This document shows, piece after piece, positions 8,084 through 16,914 of a DNA stretch of 35,640 nt. This DNA comes from Chloroflexota bacterium. GTDB taxonomy: Bacteria > Chloroflexota > Ktedonobacteria > Ktedonobacterales > Ktedonobacteraceae. The position numbers and the translations under genes are program-made. The DNA lies in contig VBHI01000217.1 of NCBI GenBank assembly GCA_005881495.1, positions 1 through 35,640 of the forward strand, in the 5' to 3' direction. The notes beneath the pieces were generated by a model. That model searched no databases. It was given only the letters and a program-made list of their open reading frames with translations, and was not told where the DNA came from. How positions within the stretch are numbered: the stretch's first letter is position 1; each line of letters opens with the position of its first letter.

Positions 8084-8959
8084 ATGGCAATCACAACGGA
8101 AACCTGGCAGCACCGCGACATCATCAGCAATGGCATTCGCATGCACTATGTTACCCAGGGCAGCGGGCCTTTGATCGTCCTCCTGCACGGCTTTCCCGAG
8201 TTCTGGTACTCCTGGCGTTACCAGATACCATTCCTCGCGGAGCACGGTTACACTGTTGTCGCTCCCGATCTACGTGGGTACAATGACACAGACAAACCGC
8301 GCAAAGGCTACGACGTGCCGACGCTTCTGAAGGACATTGAAGGCTTGATCAAAGGGTTAGGACAAGAGCAGGCCATCATTGTTGGACACGACTGGGGCGG
8401 CATCCTGGCCTGGCATTTTGCCATTCACTATCCACACATGACCAGCCATCTCATCGCTATGAATGCGCCGCATCCATATGCGATGCAGCGTGAATTTCGT
8501 ACGCTCAAACAACTCCGTAAAAGCTGGTATATCTTCGCGTTTCAAATTCCCTGGCTCCCTGAAGCGCTATTGTTGCGCAACCATGCCAATGAAATTGGAC
8601 GCATGCTCAATGGAGCAGCGCTCCAAAAAGCCGTATTTCCTCGCGAAGTGACTGCGCTATACCAGGAGGCCATGAGCAAACCCGGAGCCATGACTGCCAG
8701 TCTAAACTATTACCGTCAACTCTTTCGCCGCCTGCCACCTCCAGCTACAAGGGAGAACACCTACGTCAGCACCCCAACGCTTTTGATCTGGGGAGAGCAC
8801 GATATCGCACTTGGCATTGAGCTGACGTATGATCTTGAGCCATGGGTGGACCATATTGAAGTTACATATCTCCCCGACAGCGGTCACTGGGTCCAACAAG
8901 AACGGCCCGACAAAGTAAACCAGCTCATGCTCGATTTTTTGCAGAATTCCAAAAAGTAG
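8084..8959 (+). CDS. Alpha/beta hydrolase, epoxide hydrolase type
   Basis: This 291-residue cytosolic enzyme of the alpha/beta hydrolase fold has the oxyanion motif HGFPE (residues 35-39) and the nucleophile elbow GHDWGG (Asp103). LIWGEHD supplies the probable acid residue and SGHWVQQE the catalytic His. An Asp nucleophile with HGFPE is the mark of epoxide hydrolases and the related dehalogenases, and the RGYNDTDKP motif favours epoxide hydrolase. The natural substrate cannot be read from sequence. The gene starts 75 bases after sdhB beyond a terminator, so it is probably its own unit. Confidence 0.85.
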   Translation: MAITTETWQHRDIISNGIRMHYVTQGSGPLIVLLHGFPEFWYSWRYQIPFLAEHGYTVVAPDLRGYNDTDKPRKGYDVPTLLKDIEGLIKGLGQEQAIIVGHDWGGILAWHFAIHYPHMTSHLIAMNAPHPYAMQREFRTLKQLRKSWYIFAFQIPWLPEALLLRNHANEIGRMLNGAALQKAVFPREVTALYQEAMSKPGAMTASLNYYRQLFRRLPPPATRENTYVSTPTLLIWGEHDIALGIELTYDLEPWVDHIEVTYLPDSGHWVQQERPDKVNQLMLDFLQNSKK

Positions 8960-8995
8960 TCTTTTCCTCACAAAAAATAACGGGAAGTTTATCTA

Positions 8996-9235
8996 TCAAT
9001 GGAGCGCACTTTCTTCCATGCATTGGACGTGGTGCCCTCCATTCTCTGAAACGCTCATTACTCCTCCCCCTCCATAAGACTCTTCCACTGCCGCCAGCCA
9101 ACTATTCCCACATGTCTGGCACATCCCATGGGATGCCTTATATATTTTCGGCACCGGCACAGGCGAGATGTGTTCCCCCGTGCTATCGATTAATCGTAAA
9201 CACCATGCGCACTGTTGTACTATTTTTTTTCTCAT
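8996..9235 (-). CDS. Small protein with two CxxC knuckles (zinc-ribbon-like)
   Basis: This 79-residue protein has CAWC (residues 9-12) and CQTC (39-42) about 27 residues apart, with HISPVPVPKIYKASHGMC between them. The spacing and the ASHGMCxxC ending resemble small zinc-ribbon proteins that are common and uncharacterised in Ktedonobacteria-like genomes. AAGG abuts the ATG too closely for a good SD, so the start is uncertain. It lies alone between the epoxide hydrolase (plus strand) and the anti-sigma gene (same strand, ending upstream of it at 9293), and could be cotranscribed with the sigma/anti-sigma pair. Function unknown; metal binding is inferred from the cysteines. Confidence 0.6.
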   Translation of the reverse strand: MRKKIVQQCAWCLRLIDSTGEHISPVPVPKIYKASHGMCQTCGNSWLAAVEESYGGGGVMSVSENGGHHVQCMEESALH

Positions 9236-9292
9236 CCTTCAACCCGTTCTGCTGTTTGCCTCGACATATCTTTTCATTTAATGCGTGGAATG

Positions 9293-10273
9293 CTATCCCG
9301 CCGCTGCCGTCGGTGCCGGAGAATTACAATTCAAAAACTGAATATTTTGCAATATCTGTGAAATTTCGGCCGTGTGTCCCGGGGTCACATCCTGCGCATA
9401 GATGGATAGAGGCACCCATTTACAATTAGAGGCAATCCACGAGATCTGGAATATGCCCTGTGCACTTACAGGTACCAGGAATTTATACCTGGTTCGACTA
9501 AAAGCGAAAGTTACGACAAGCTGGACTTGATCACCCGCTGAAAAATTACTGCCACAGAAACGTAAGCGCGATTGTGTCTTGTCACTCGTCGTCGAACAGA
9601 GACTGATTGTTGGTTTGGGCGGACCGGGCGTCGCTGTGACTGTCGTCTCCGGAAAAGCTGGAAGCGCTTTCACTGGTTTCGCGGTGGGTGTGATGGGTGT
9701 GATGGGTGTCGCAACCGAGTGGGGTAGAATGTTTGGTGTGGACTGTGCCACACCGGTGCTCGTCACATCAGAAGGCTGAAACTGCTTGAGTTTCTCGCTA
9801 TTGGAAGCCAATACCACGAACACCGCCAGCAATACCAGGAACAGCACCGCAGGAATAGCAGCGACTGGTACTGATGCCATTGCCATATTTCTCGGTTTTA
9901 GTCGTCTTGATCTCAACAAGAAAAGAACTGGAAGAAGGGGGTATAGTGCCAGGTCTTCCCGTAGTCGCTCCTTCCGACGTTTCAGGCGAACAAGGCGGGC
10001 AGCGGCAGGATTTTGTATAGACTCACGCACTTTCACCGTCAACGGCGGATAATATTGCGCATTTTCAAAGTGTGCCAGCGTTTCAGTAAGCAGATCGGCG
10101 GTGCTTTTCAGCTCACCATAACGAAGTTGGCACGGCTCACACAGTGCGAGGTGCTGGCGTACATTCGACCTGGCTTTATCAGGGAATGGCTGACCAATAT
10201 AGGTAAGCAGTGTGCTATCATCTGGATGCACTATTTCATCCACATCCTCTGACACCCGCTTTTGTCCTGGCAT
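9293..10273 (-). CDS. Membrane anti-sigma factor with zinc-finger-type N-terminus
   Basis: The product has 326 residues. The cytoplasmic N-terminus holds an anti-sigma zinc-binding pattern HLALCEPC (His41, Cys45, Cys48). A basic region follows, then one membrane segment (about 133-157), a Pro/Thr-rich linker (about 185-225), and an external C-terminal domain with four cysteines that may form disulfides. It starts 12 bases after the ECF sigma factor stop, so the two form a classic pair in which this protein would hold the sigma factor until an external signal is sensed. The sensed signal is unknown. Confidence 0.8.
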   Translation of the reverse strand: MPGQKRVSEDVDEIVHPDDSTLLTYIGQPFPDKARSNVRQHLALCEPCQLRYGELKSTADLLTETLAHFENAQYYPPLTVKVRESIQNPAAARLVRLKRRKERLREDLALYPLLPVLFLLRSRRLKPRNMAMASVPVAAIPAVLFLVLLAVFVVLASNSEKLKQFQPSDVTSTGVAQSTPNILPHSVATPITPITPTAKPVKALPAFPETTVTATPGPPKPTISLCSTTSDKTQSRLRFCGSNFSAGDQVQLVVTFAFSRTRYKFLVPVSAQGIFQISWIASNCKWVPLSIYAQDVTPGHTAEISQILQNIQFLNCNSPAPTAAAG

Positions 10274-10285
10274 AGATCAACTACC

Positions 10286-10864
10286 TCACCTGCAATTACT
10301 GTTTGCTTCTTTGCTCGTCTGAGTAGATGCCTCATACAGAGCACGAAATTTCTCCACGCTACGAGCAACGCGTTTACGTACTGCTTCTGGCGTCATGCCT
10401 AACACATGACTGATCTCTTCGTAGGTAAAACCGCTCCCATAATGGAGATGCAAACACGCCGCGTCCTGCGGCTTCATTTTCAAGAGCGTTTCATGCACAA
10501 GAATACGCGTTTCCGCCTGACTTTCTGGACCAGGCACCATCAAATGGTGATTACAGTCTTCAGGGCAAGAGGGATCGTCCAGCCCTACAAAGAGGCGCAA
10601 ACGTCTACGGTTTAGATAGCGGAGACCATAATTTGTGGCAATACGATAGATCCAGGCGTCTAGTAAGAGGTCTGGAGATGTCTTCTCAATCTCTTTATAC
10701 ACCTGTAAAAAGGTATCTTGCGCAAGGTCAAGAGCCACTTCGCGGTTGCCTACAAGGCGGTGCAAATACGCAGTAACGGGTTGCTGTAGCCGTTCGATTA
10801 GTGAACAGAAGGCCCGAGCATCCTTCGCTCGTAGACTCTCAACCGCCTGGACATCCATCACCAT
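10286..10864 (-). CDS. ECF-type RNA polymerase sigma factor (second copy)
   Basis: The 192 residues include region 2 (LVGNREVALDLAQDTFLQVYKEI) and region 4 (TYEEISHVLGMTPEAVRKRVARSVEKFR). AAGG stands 5 bases before the ATG at 10864; a second ATG at 10858 is also possible. It is followed at once by its likely membrane anti-sigma partner. The upstream region carries a GTCCGTTT/AAACGGAC inverted repeat (10899-10906 and 10956-10963) that could take part in control. It is clearly distinct in sequence from the sigma factor at 3334. Confidence 0.88.
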   Translation of the reverse strand: MVMDVQAVESLRAKDARAFCSLIERLQQPVTAYLHRLVGNREVALDLAQDTFLQVYKEIEKTSPDLLLDAWIYRIATNYGLRYLNRRRLRLFVGLDDPSCPEDCNHHLMVPGPESQAETRILVHETLLKMKPQDAACLHLHYGSGFTYEEISHVLGMTPEAVRKRVARSVEKFRALYEASTQTSKEANSNCR

Positions 10865-11004
10865 TTTGGCCTTATCCGCTCAAACAAGGTCTTTCTCGTC
10901 CGTTTTCTCTATAGCTTTGAGATGCCTCTACTACTACAATCAATAGCAAAGGCCGAAACGGACACTTTTTACCCGAAATTAGCAAAGATTAACAAATTGC
11001 CTGA

Positions 11005-12699
11005 TTATACAACGGATACATCAATGGTATGATATCCAGATGACCCATCTGGTGCAGGCGGTTCTACGTTGGGGTCCTGCACATTCCCTTCCATATCGAC
11101 GGCACGAACAATGAGGGTATAGAAGCCACGCGAAGTCGGTAGCCATGGATACTCCCAGAGCACCCATGTGAGGGTAGAGAGAGGTCGTTTGAGGGTTGCG
11201 AGCTGCCAGCTGTTGCCCCCATCGAGGCTGATATCCACTTCGGAGATACCTTTATTGCCTGAGAAGGCGACACCACCAACATATGTCAACCGGTTGACGG
11301 GAACACTCGAGCCAACCAGGGGAGTATCGATACGCGAGGTCAAGCGAATGGGCGCGGGATCGCTCCAGCCGCGCTCTTGCCAGTAGCCCTGGTAATCTTG
11401 CGACACAACCTGAATACGCGTCAGCCATTTGCAGTGCTTCATACCGTAGATGCCGGGCACAAGCATGCGCACAGGAAAGCCATGACCCTGCGGTAGCGTC
11501 GCACCATTCATACGCACAGCCAGCAGCGTGGTAGGCTCGAGCGCCTTGTCCAGGTGAATACTATCACTATAATCGTCCACCGCGTAGAAAACGACTTTGA
11601 CAGCGCCCGTTTTGACCTCCGCTCGCTCAAGCAAATCTTTCAGACGCACACCTTCCCAGAGGGCGTTGCTCATGTATTGACCGCCAACCTCATTGCTGAT
11701 GCACATCATGGACTCGTATTGCTGCTGCATCGGCAGAGCAAGCAACTCCTGGTAGCTCAGCGTGAAAGGTTTGTCAACGTATCCATCAACCGTCAGGTGC
11801 CAGCCACTACTGTTGACCGTAGGGTCAGAGAAGAGGTTTTTGGAGACCACGTAATACTGGTCGTTCGAGGTAACCTCCGGCGAGAGAAACCGTGTGGGAT
11901 GAATTTCGCCATAGTTCGGCACCGGCGGCACGATCTTATTTTTATAATTCTGGATCAGTTTAGATACAGGAGCGGTGGCACTGCTCACGCCCTGAGTAAT
12001 AAACCGCCATGCTCCAAAGCCCAGCAGCCCGACACCAGCTATAATCAGGCCGCGTGTGATCACCGTGCGCCGCGTCAGTCCGCTCTCTGCCTCTTCGCCA
12101 TCCTGGGCTGCCTTCCTCTTATGGCCGCGGGTCGCAAGCCAGTTCTGAATAGACACAAAAAGCAGGCCATACACCATGCCTACTGCCGCGAGACTTACTA
12201 ACGTGTTGTTCAAACCAATAGCGAGGTCTACCCCAAAGATCCCAGCGCTCGTCAGCGGAAGCAGCACAAAACCGACCAGCAGCCAGAGTATAAAGGCCAA
12301 TATCAACCCCTGGTAAAGTTGAAGTTGTCGGCCAGCCGGCGCTACCTCCATATCCGCTTGCGGCTTTTCACTCTTATAAAATGCTTTAACCGCAGCAACA
12401 TGTACCACTCTCGCCAGGTAGAGGTTATACAGTCCCCCGCTCAACGCAAAAACAAGACACTGCCCTACGATAATGCCATAGAACAGGTAGTGTTTGGCGT
12501 CGCCACCGATTAATTGATGTAAATAATCAAACATGGAGGCGGGCATGAGCGCGGTGAGAAATGATCCAAACACCTCCGGTAACGAGATGCCACCCAGGGC
12601 TTGATTGAGGATCAGCATAAAGCCCGTAGCGACTATTCCCGCCCCCAAGCCAGCGAGAAAGCCGGTATTAAATTGTTGTTTTTTCGTAGTCGTCTTCAT
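11005..12699 (-). CDS. Membrane-anchored molybdopterin oxidoreductase, sulfite oxidase family
   Basis: The product has 564 residues. The first 190 residues form a membrane domain with about four or five hydrophobic segments. A twin-arginine-like TRRTVI and a further segment (about 215-232) come next, then an external sulfite-oxidase-type Mo cofactor domain. Cys333 in MMCISNEVGG is the expected molybdenum ligand. The motifs GHGFPVRMLVPGIYGMKHCKW and a C-terminal dimerisation domain (VGGVAFSGNKGISEVDISLDGG) complete the fold. The fused membrane region could accept electrons directly, in place of a separate YedZ-type subunit. The substrate is unknown. SD evidence at the start is weak. Confidence 0.88.
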   Translation of the reverse strand: MKTTTKKQQFNTGFLAGLGAGIVATGFMLILNQALGGISLPEVFGSFLTALMPASMFDYLHQLIGGDAKHYLFYGIIVGQCLVFALSGGLYNLYLARVVHVAAVKAFYKSEKPQADMEVAPAGRQLQLYQGLILAFILWLLVGFVLLPLTSAGIFGVDLAIGLNNTLVSLAAVGMVYGLLFVSIQNWLATRGHKRKAAQDGEEAESGLTRRTVITRGLIIAGVGLLGFGAWRFITQGVSSATAPVSKLIQNYKNKIVPPVPNYGEIHPTRFLSPEVTSNDQYYVVSKNLFSDPTVNSSGWHLTVDGYVDKPFTLSYQELLALPMQQQYESMMCISNEVGGQYMSNALWEGVRLKDLLERAEVKTGAVKVVFYAVDDYSDSIHLDKALEPTTLLAVRMNGATLPQGHGFPVRMLVPGIYGMKHCKWLTRIQVVSQDYQGYWQERGWSDPAPIRLTSRIDTPLVGSSVPVNRLTYVGGVAFSGNKGISEVDISLDGGNSWQLATLKRPLSTLTWVLWEYPWLPTSRGFYTLIVRAVDMEGNVQDPNVEPPAPDGSSGYHTIDVSVV

Positions 12700-12811
12700 G
12701 GCAGTGTTTCTTTTATGTAAAGCGTTTTTGGTCTATTATTATTATATCCTGTACCACGTTACACGATTCTTGGGATGGGGATTTACATAATAGTGAGAGG
12801 AAGCATTGATT

Positions 12812-13732
12812 ATGGCAACAAACGAAGTAAACGTCGTTACCGGGGCATTCAGCTATACTGGTAAATACATTACACGCCGTCTCCTGGCGATGGGGAAACA
12901 GGTTCGCACGCTCACCGGGCATCCCGACAACCCAAACCCATTTGGAGAGCAGGTCTGTGTTTATCCTTTTCAATTTGATAATCCCGCGGCACTGGTCAAG
13001 AGCCTGGAAGGGGCAACAACGCTCTATAATACCTACTGGATTCGCTTCGCGCATGGCTCATCCACCTTTGAGCAGGCAGTGGCAAACACTAAAATACTGT
13101 TCGATGCGGCCAAAGATGCAGGCATTCAACACGTGGTACACATCAGTATAACCAATCCAGCTGAAACGTCACGGCTGCCCTATTTCAAGGGCAAAGCCGT
13201 ACTGGAGCAGGCTCTCATCAATTCTGGCTTATCGTACTCGATCATCCGGCCAACGGTTACCTTTGGTACGGAAGATATCCTCATCAATAATATCGCCTGG
13301 CTACTCAGGCGCTTCCCCGTCTTTCCAATTTTTGGGTCAGGCACGTATCAACTCCAGCCAATGTATGTAGAGGATATGGCGGACCTGGTGGTACAGGCCG
13401 GGCAGTCGAAAGAAAACGGTATTATCGACGCTGTTGGACCGGACATTTTCACGTTCGAGGAACTGGTACGGCTGATAGCTGCTAAACTTGGTCGTAGCAA
13501 CGTGTTGTTTCCACATGTCAATCCTGGCCTTGCCTTTTATCTGGCGAAGCTCATTGAGCCGCTGCTTGGGGATGTGTTAATCACACAGGATGAAATAAAG
13601 GGGTTGATGGCAAATCTGTTGGTTTCACAGAACGCTCCAACAGGACATAGGCACTTGAGTCAGTGGTTAGAGCAAAATGCCGCGACAGTTGGAAAGGTCT
13701 ATGCTTCTGAGTTAAGTCGGCACTATAGGTGA
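12812..13732 (+). CDS. NAD(P)-binding NmrA/atypical SDR family protein
   Basis: The 306 residues open with the dinucleotide-binding motif VVTGAFSYTGKYITRRLL (Gly-x2-x2-Gly type) and include SYSIIRPTVTFG and a QLQPMYVEDMADLV segment. These are typical of NmrA-like and NDUFA9-like atypical short-chain dehydrogenases. Such proteins are often redox sensors or isomerases; no specific reaction can be assigned. The ATG at 12812 has AGAGGAAG 8 bases upstream. A TTG at 12806 is in frame but too close to the SD. It is divergent from the molybdopterin enzyme, sharing a 112-base gap rich in A/T. Confidence 0.8.
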   Translation: MATNEVNVVTGAFSYTGKYITRRLLAMGKQVRTLTGHPDNPNPFGEQVCVYPFQFDNPAALVKSLEGATTLYNTYWIRFAHGSSTFEQAVANTKILFDAAKDAGIQHVVHISITNPAETSRLPYFKGKAVLEQALINSGLSYSIIRPTVTFGTEDILINNIAWLLRRFPVFPIFGSGTYQLQPMYVEDMADLVVQAGQSKENGIIDAVGPDIFTFEELVRLIAAKLGRSNVLFPHVNPGLAFYLAKLIEPLLGDVLITQDEIKGLMANLLVSQNAPTGHRHLSQWLEQNAATVGKVYASELSRHYR

Positions 13733-13943
13733 ATCACAATTGTAGACGTCACCCCAGCCAGGGCGGCGCTGCCTTCATCATTCACCGAATTACGAGCTCA
13801 TTGAGATAGCTTTTATGTATGGTATGCCCTGAACCCTGGACCTTCCTGGCGGTACAACCCACTTGAGTTGGGGTACGTATTTTCGTATGTATATGATATG
13901 ATGTAAATACAAACAAAGCTTTTCACTTGTAACCAAAGGCAAG

Positions 13944-15647
13944 ATGCTACATATGTATAGATCAGGATATACAGGCACACTTTCACATCTAGCGCGCTGG
14001 TCATCCCGTTTACTGCTGGTATGCGGATTGGTGTGTCTTTTTATAATTGGAACAGTACAAACTTCGACAACGACTGCCTTCGCCAGTGGCAAGCCGGGCG
14101 GTAATGTCGCTGATCCCGTTGTGCGTGCGGTAGATATCGCCGAGCCCGCGGTAGTACGCATTTTCACGACTCTTGGCGGTCACCTGACGGTGCATTTTTC
14201 TCAGACAAGCAACGTGACTTTCCCTCAAGGCACAGGCAACAGTTATCCACTACAATTATCGGGCAGTGGTACGTTCATTTCCGGACACGGTGACATTCTG
14301 ACCGCGGATCATGTAATTAATCCGCCGCATGACCAGTCATTAAGCCAGTATCTTGATGACACAGCGGCAAAAGACGTGACCGCGTATATCAATTTAAATG
14401 CCAAGCCCGGTTCTCAGGTCACTGCGGATCAAGTAGACCAGGAACTCAAGAGCGGGCAACTGATCGCGACGCCAAGTTATGACCCGGCCTCGAGCGAAGT
14501 CTTTCTTAATACAAGCTATACCGGTCCACTGAGCGCACCAGATTTGTCAAGCCTGCCGTTTCAGATGCACGCCGCGGTTGACCGCATTGAAAAAGAGAGC
14601 TCTTTTAACGAAAAAGACGTGGCTATTATCCACGTTGGCTTGAATGATATGCCAAGCGTACAACTTGGAGATTCGGGGAATGTTCAGCAGCAAGATCAAC
14701 TGACGATTATTGGTTTCCCAGGCAACGGGGATGTCAGCAACAGGCCGACAGATCTTCTGACAGCTTCGGTCAATACTATCAACGTCAGTTCCACCAAAAC
14801 AACGGACTCGGGGGCGCAGGTAATTCAAGTCGGCGGCAACGTCGAGCATGGTGATAGCGGCGGGCCTGCTCTGGACAGCAATGGAGCCGTTGTGGGTATT
14901 GTGAGCTTTGGCCTGGTTAACTCCGGCTCCCCAGGCGGCACCAGTTTCTTACAGGCGAGTAATAGCGCCCGGGAACTGGTACAAGCGCTCAACCTGAATA
15001 CCTCTGCCGGACCCTTTCAGAAAGCATGGAGTCAGGCCTTAAACGACTATGCATCCAATTCTACCGGCCACTGGCATAGGGCCCAACAGGAATTTGCGCA
15101 GATCGCCGCAAAATATCCCCTGTTCAAAGGAGTCACACCCTATCTGACATATGCGCAGCAACAGGCCAGAACCGAGAATGTATCGCCACAGCCTACGCCA
15201 ACAGCGAATACGGCCCCAACAAATACAATCGCAGCCTATGTATTGACGATTGGCGGCATAGCTTTGCTAATTCTCCTGCTGGCGCTGCTCTTTTTGGTGT
15301 TTTTCCGCCGCCGTAGTAAGAAATCAACCACTTCCAGCACAGGAAAAGCTGGACTAGACTCACAGGAACCACGCCCGGCTGCTATTGCCCAGAAGGGGCC
15401 GAGTCCCGCGGGGGGTTCTATGCAGCAGAAGCAAGCTTCGTCACTGGATGATGCCATGGTGGCCTTTGGTGCGCCGCCTAAAACACCTCAACCCGTCCAG
15501 CCATCATCGTCATCAATACAGACGGTCGTCTCTGGAACGCTGCGGCCATGGCCCTGTGGGCACATGAACCGCTCGAACGCGCGTTACTGTAGCATCTGTG
15601 GAGAGCCTGCTCCCCCGCCACCCACCGGTCGCCGTGTAGAGCAATAA
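13944..15647 (+). CDS. Membrane-anchored trypsin-like serine protease with C-terminal zinc ribbon
   Basis: The product has 567 residues. A signal or anchor segment (about 21-38) precedes a chymotrypsin-fold protease with the full triad: His123 (TADHVI), Asp225 (EKDVAII) and Ser305 (HGDSGGP). No PDZ domain follows. A helical stretch, a Pro/Thr linker and a second membrane segment (about 428-454, stop RRRSKK) come next. The last 110 residues should be cytoplasmic and end in a zinc-ribbon-like CGH...CSIC (Cys538, Cys549, Cys552). The design suggests an external protease coupled to an internal metal-binding or docking tail. AAAGG stands 4 bases before the ATG. It is single-gene, closed by the palindrome at 15655. 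Confidence 0.87.
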   Translation: MLHMYRSGYTGTLSHLARWSSRLLLVCGLVCLFIIGTVQTSTTTAFASGKPGGNVADPVVRAVDIAEPAVVRIFTTLGGHLTVHFSQTSNVTFPQGTGNSYPLQLSGSGTFISGHGDILTADHVINPPHDQSLSQYLDDTAAKDVTAYINLNAKPGSQVTADQVDQELKSGQLIATPSYDPASSEVFLNTSYTGPLSAPDLSSLPFQMHAAVDRIEKESSFNEKDVAIIHVGLNDMPSVQLGDSGNVQQQDQLTIIGFPGNGDVSNRPTDLLTASVNTINVSSTKTTDSGAQVIQVGGNVEHGDSGGPALDSNGAVVGIVSFGLVNSGSPGGTSFLQASNSARELVQALNLNTSAGPFQKAWSQALNDYASNSTGHWHRAQQEFAQIAAKYPLFKGVTPYLTYAQQQARTENVSPQPTPTANTAPTNTIAAYVLTIGGIALLILLLALLFLVFFRRRSKKSTTSSTGKAGLDSQEPRPAAIAQKGPSPAGGSMQQKQASSLDDAMVAFGAPPKTPQPVQPSSSSIQTVVSGTLRPWPCGHMNRSNARYCSICGEPAPPPPTGRRVEQ

Positions 15648-15654
15648 AAATATT

Positions 15655-15713
15655 ATAGGATACAGAGAAGAAAACGGGCACCAGTGGTGCCCGTTTTCTT
15701 CTCTGTATCCTAT
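15655..15713. terminator. 59-bp perfect palindrome, bidirectional terminator
   Basis: Arms of 29 bases (15655-15683 and 15685-15713) are exact reverse complements around a single G at 15684. The stem has a GC core (GGGCACCA) flanked by AAAAC/GTTTT, so each strand shows a G+C stem followed by a T run. It stands between two convergent genes, the protease (stop at 15647) and fabI. The fabI stop codon (15710-15712) lies inside the right arm. Confidence 0.85.
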
Positions 15714-16495
15714 TTCGTATCTCCAAATCCCATGATGTTGTAACCGGCATCGACAAACATAATATCACCGGTGATCGCGCGGGCCAGGGGGCTGCAGAGG
15801 AAGAGAGCTGCGTCGCCCACCTCGCTCTGCTCAATGTTACGGCGCAGCGGGGCTATATGATTCATCTGCTCGCGAAAATGGGTTAAGCCAGAGACACCGC
15901 GGGCGGCCAGAGTGTTGAGTGGACCCGCAGAAATCGCGTTGACGCGAATATTATGCTCTCCCATTTCGTAGGCCAGGAAACGCACACTGCACTCCAGGGC
16001 GGCTTTGGCAACGGCCATGACATTATATTTGGGCACTACGCGCTCACTTGCCATGTAGGTCAGTGTGAGTATACTGCCACCGCCGCGGGCCTGCATCATC
16101 GGCATGGCACGCTTTGCCATCGGGATAAGTGAGTAGGCACTGATATCCAGAGCTGTGTGAAAGCCTTCGCGGCTCGTCTCATAGAACGGGTTCTCCATCT
16201 CGCGTGGAGGGGCATAGGCGACTGAATGGATCAGGATATCAAGCTCACCATGAAAGATTTCGCCTGCTCGTGCGAAAGCCGAATCGAGTTGCTCATCACT
16301 CTGTACGTCACATTCCATCACTTCGGTACCAGGAATCTTCGCAGCCAGATCGCGTACATACTTTTCCATACGTTCCTGGTATGAGAATGCAAGCTGAGCG
16401 CCCTCGGCGGCAAGTGATTGCGCAATGGCCCAACCAATTGACCGGTGGTTGGCAATACCAAAGATAAGGGCCTTTTTTCCATCTAGTAGGGGCAT
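15710..16495 (-). CDS. fabI: Enoyl-[acyl-carrier-protein] reductase (NADH), FabI
   Basis: This 261-residue enzyme carries out the last reduction of each fatty-acid elongation cycle in the cytoplasm. The cofactor motif FGIANHRSIGWAIA is at the N-terminus, SVAYAP follows near 95, and the catalytic Tyr-x6-Lys appears as YNVMAVAK. The C-terminus ends ITGDIMFVDAGYNIMG, as in FabI. The frame runs back to 16591, but the ATG at 16495 has GAGGAG 7 bases upstream and starts the conserved domain. It is the last gene of a minus-strand set with the rhodanese (gap 62 bases) and a small protein. Confidence 0.95.
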   Translation of the reverse strand: MPLLDGKKALIFGIANHRSIGWAIAQSLAAEGAQLAFSYQERMEKYVRDLAAKIPGTEVMECDVQSDEQLDSAFARAGEIFHGELDILIHSVAYAPPREMENPFYETSREGFHTALDISAYSLIPMAKRAMPMMQARGGGSILTLTYMASERVVPKYNVMAVAKAALECSVRFLAYEMGEHNIRVNAISAGPLNTLAARGVSGLTHFREQMNHIAPLRRNIEQSEVGDAALFLCSPLARAITGDIMFVDAGYNIMGFGDTK

Positions 16496-16557
16496 TAGGA
16501 AACTCCTCTCAATTTGACCGGCGCACATTCCTGGCGCCAGACGGGGATGGCGTTCAC

Positions 16558-16914
16558 TTACCGTTCGATGGGGTAACGTCGAGCAACCCATCCATTCATG
16601 CCGTTTGCCAAATTATATACTTTTTTCAGGCCAGCAACCAGGGCTATCTCCGAAGCCGATGCACTGCGCTGCCCGGTAGCGCAGACAAATATCACATCTT
16701 CCTCCTCAGGCAACCCCAAATCTTTGAGCGCCTTGCCAAAGGAATAGATTCCATTGAGCGGTACTAACTGAGCTTCAGGAATACGGCCACGAAACCACTC
16801 ATCTGGCTGTCGTACATCAATGACATATGCGCCAGCCTCGATCAACCTCTTCGCATCATCGGTGCCAATTGTGGTATAGGGAAACGCCTCTTCCTCTTCT
16901 TCATTATATGGCAT
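16558..16914 (-). CDS. Rhodanese-like single-domain protein
   Basis: The 118 residues form one rhodanese domain. The persulfide-forming Cys is in the loop FVCATGQRSA, and YVIDVRQPDEWFRGRIPEA is the usual N-terminal signature. Single-domain rhodaneses carry sulfane sulfur or act in thiol metabolism; the donor and acceptor are unknown. The ATG at 16914 has GGAGAAG upstream and overlaps the end of the previous gene by 11 bases, so the two are probably translationally coupled. fabI follows 62 bases downstream. Confidence 0.88.
   Translation of the reverse strand: MPYNEEEEEAFPYTTIGTDDAKRLIEAGAYVIDVRQPDEWFRGRIPEAQLVPLNGIYSFGKALKDLGLPEEEDVIFVCATGQRSASASEIALVAGLKKVYNLANGMNGWVARRYPIER

Noticed and set aside
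9235..9300. A/T-rich tract considered a terminator for the anti-sigma gene
   Set aside because: No stem precedes the A/T run on the minus strand.
13729..13790. GGTGAAT/ATTCACC pair after the NmrA-like gene
   Set aside because: A 7-base stem with a loop of over 40 bases and no T tract is too weak to call as a terminator.
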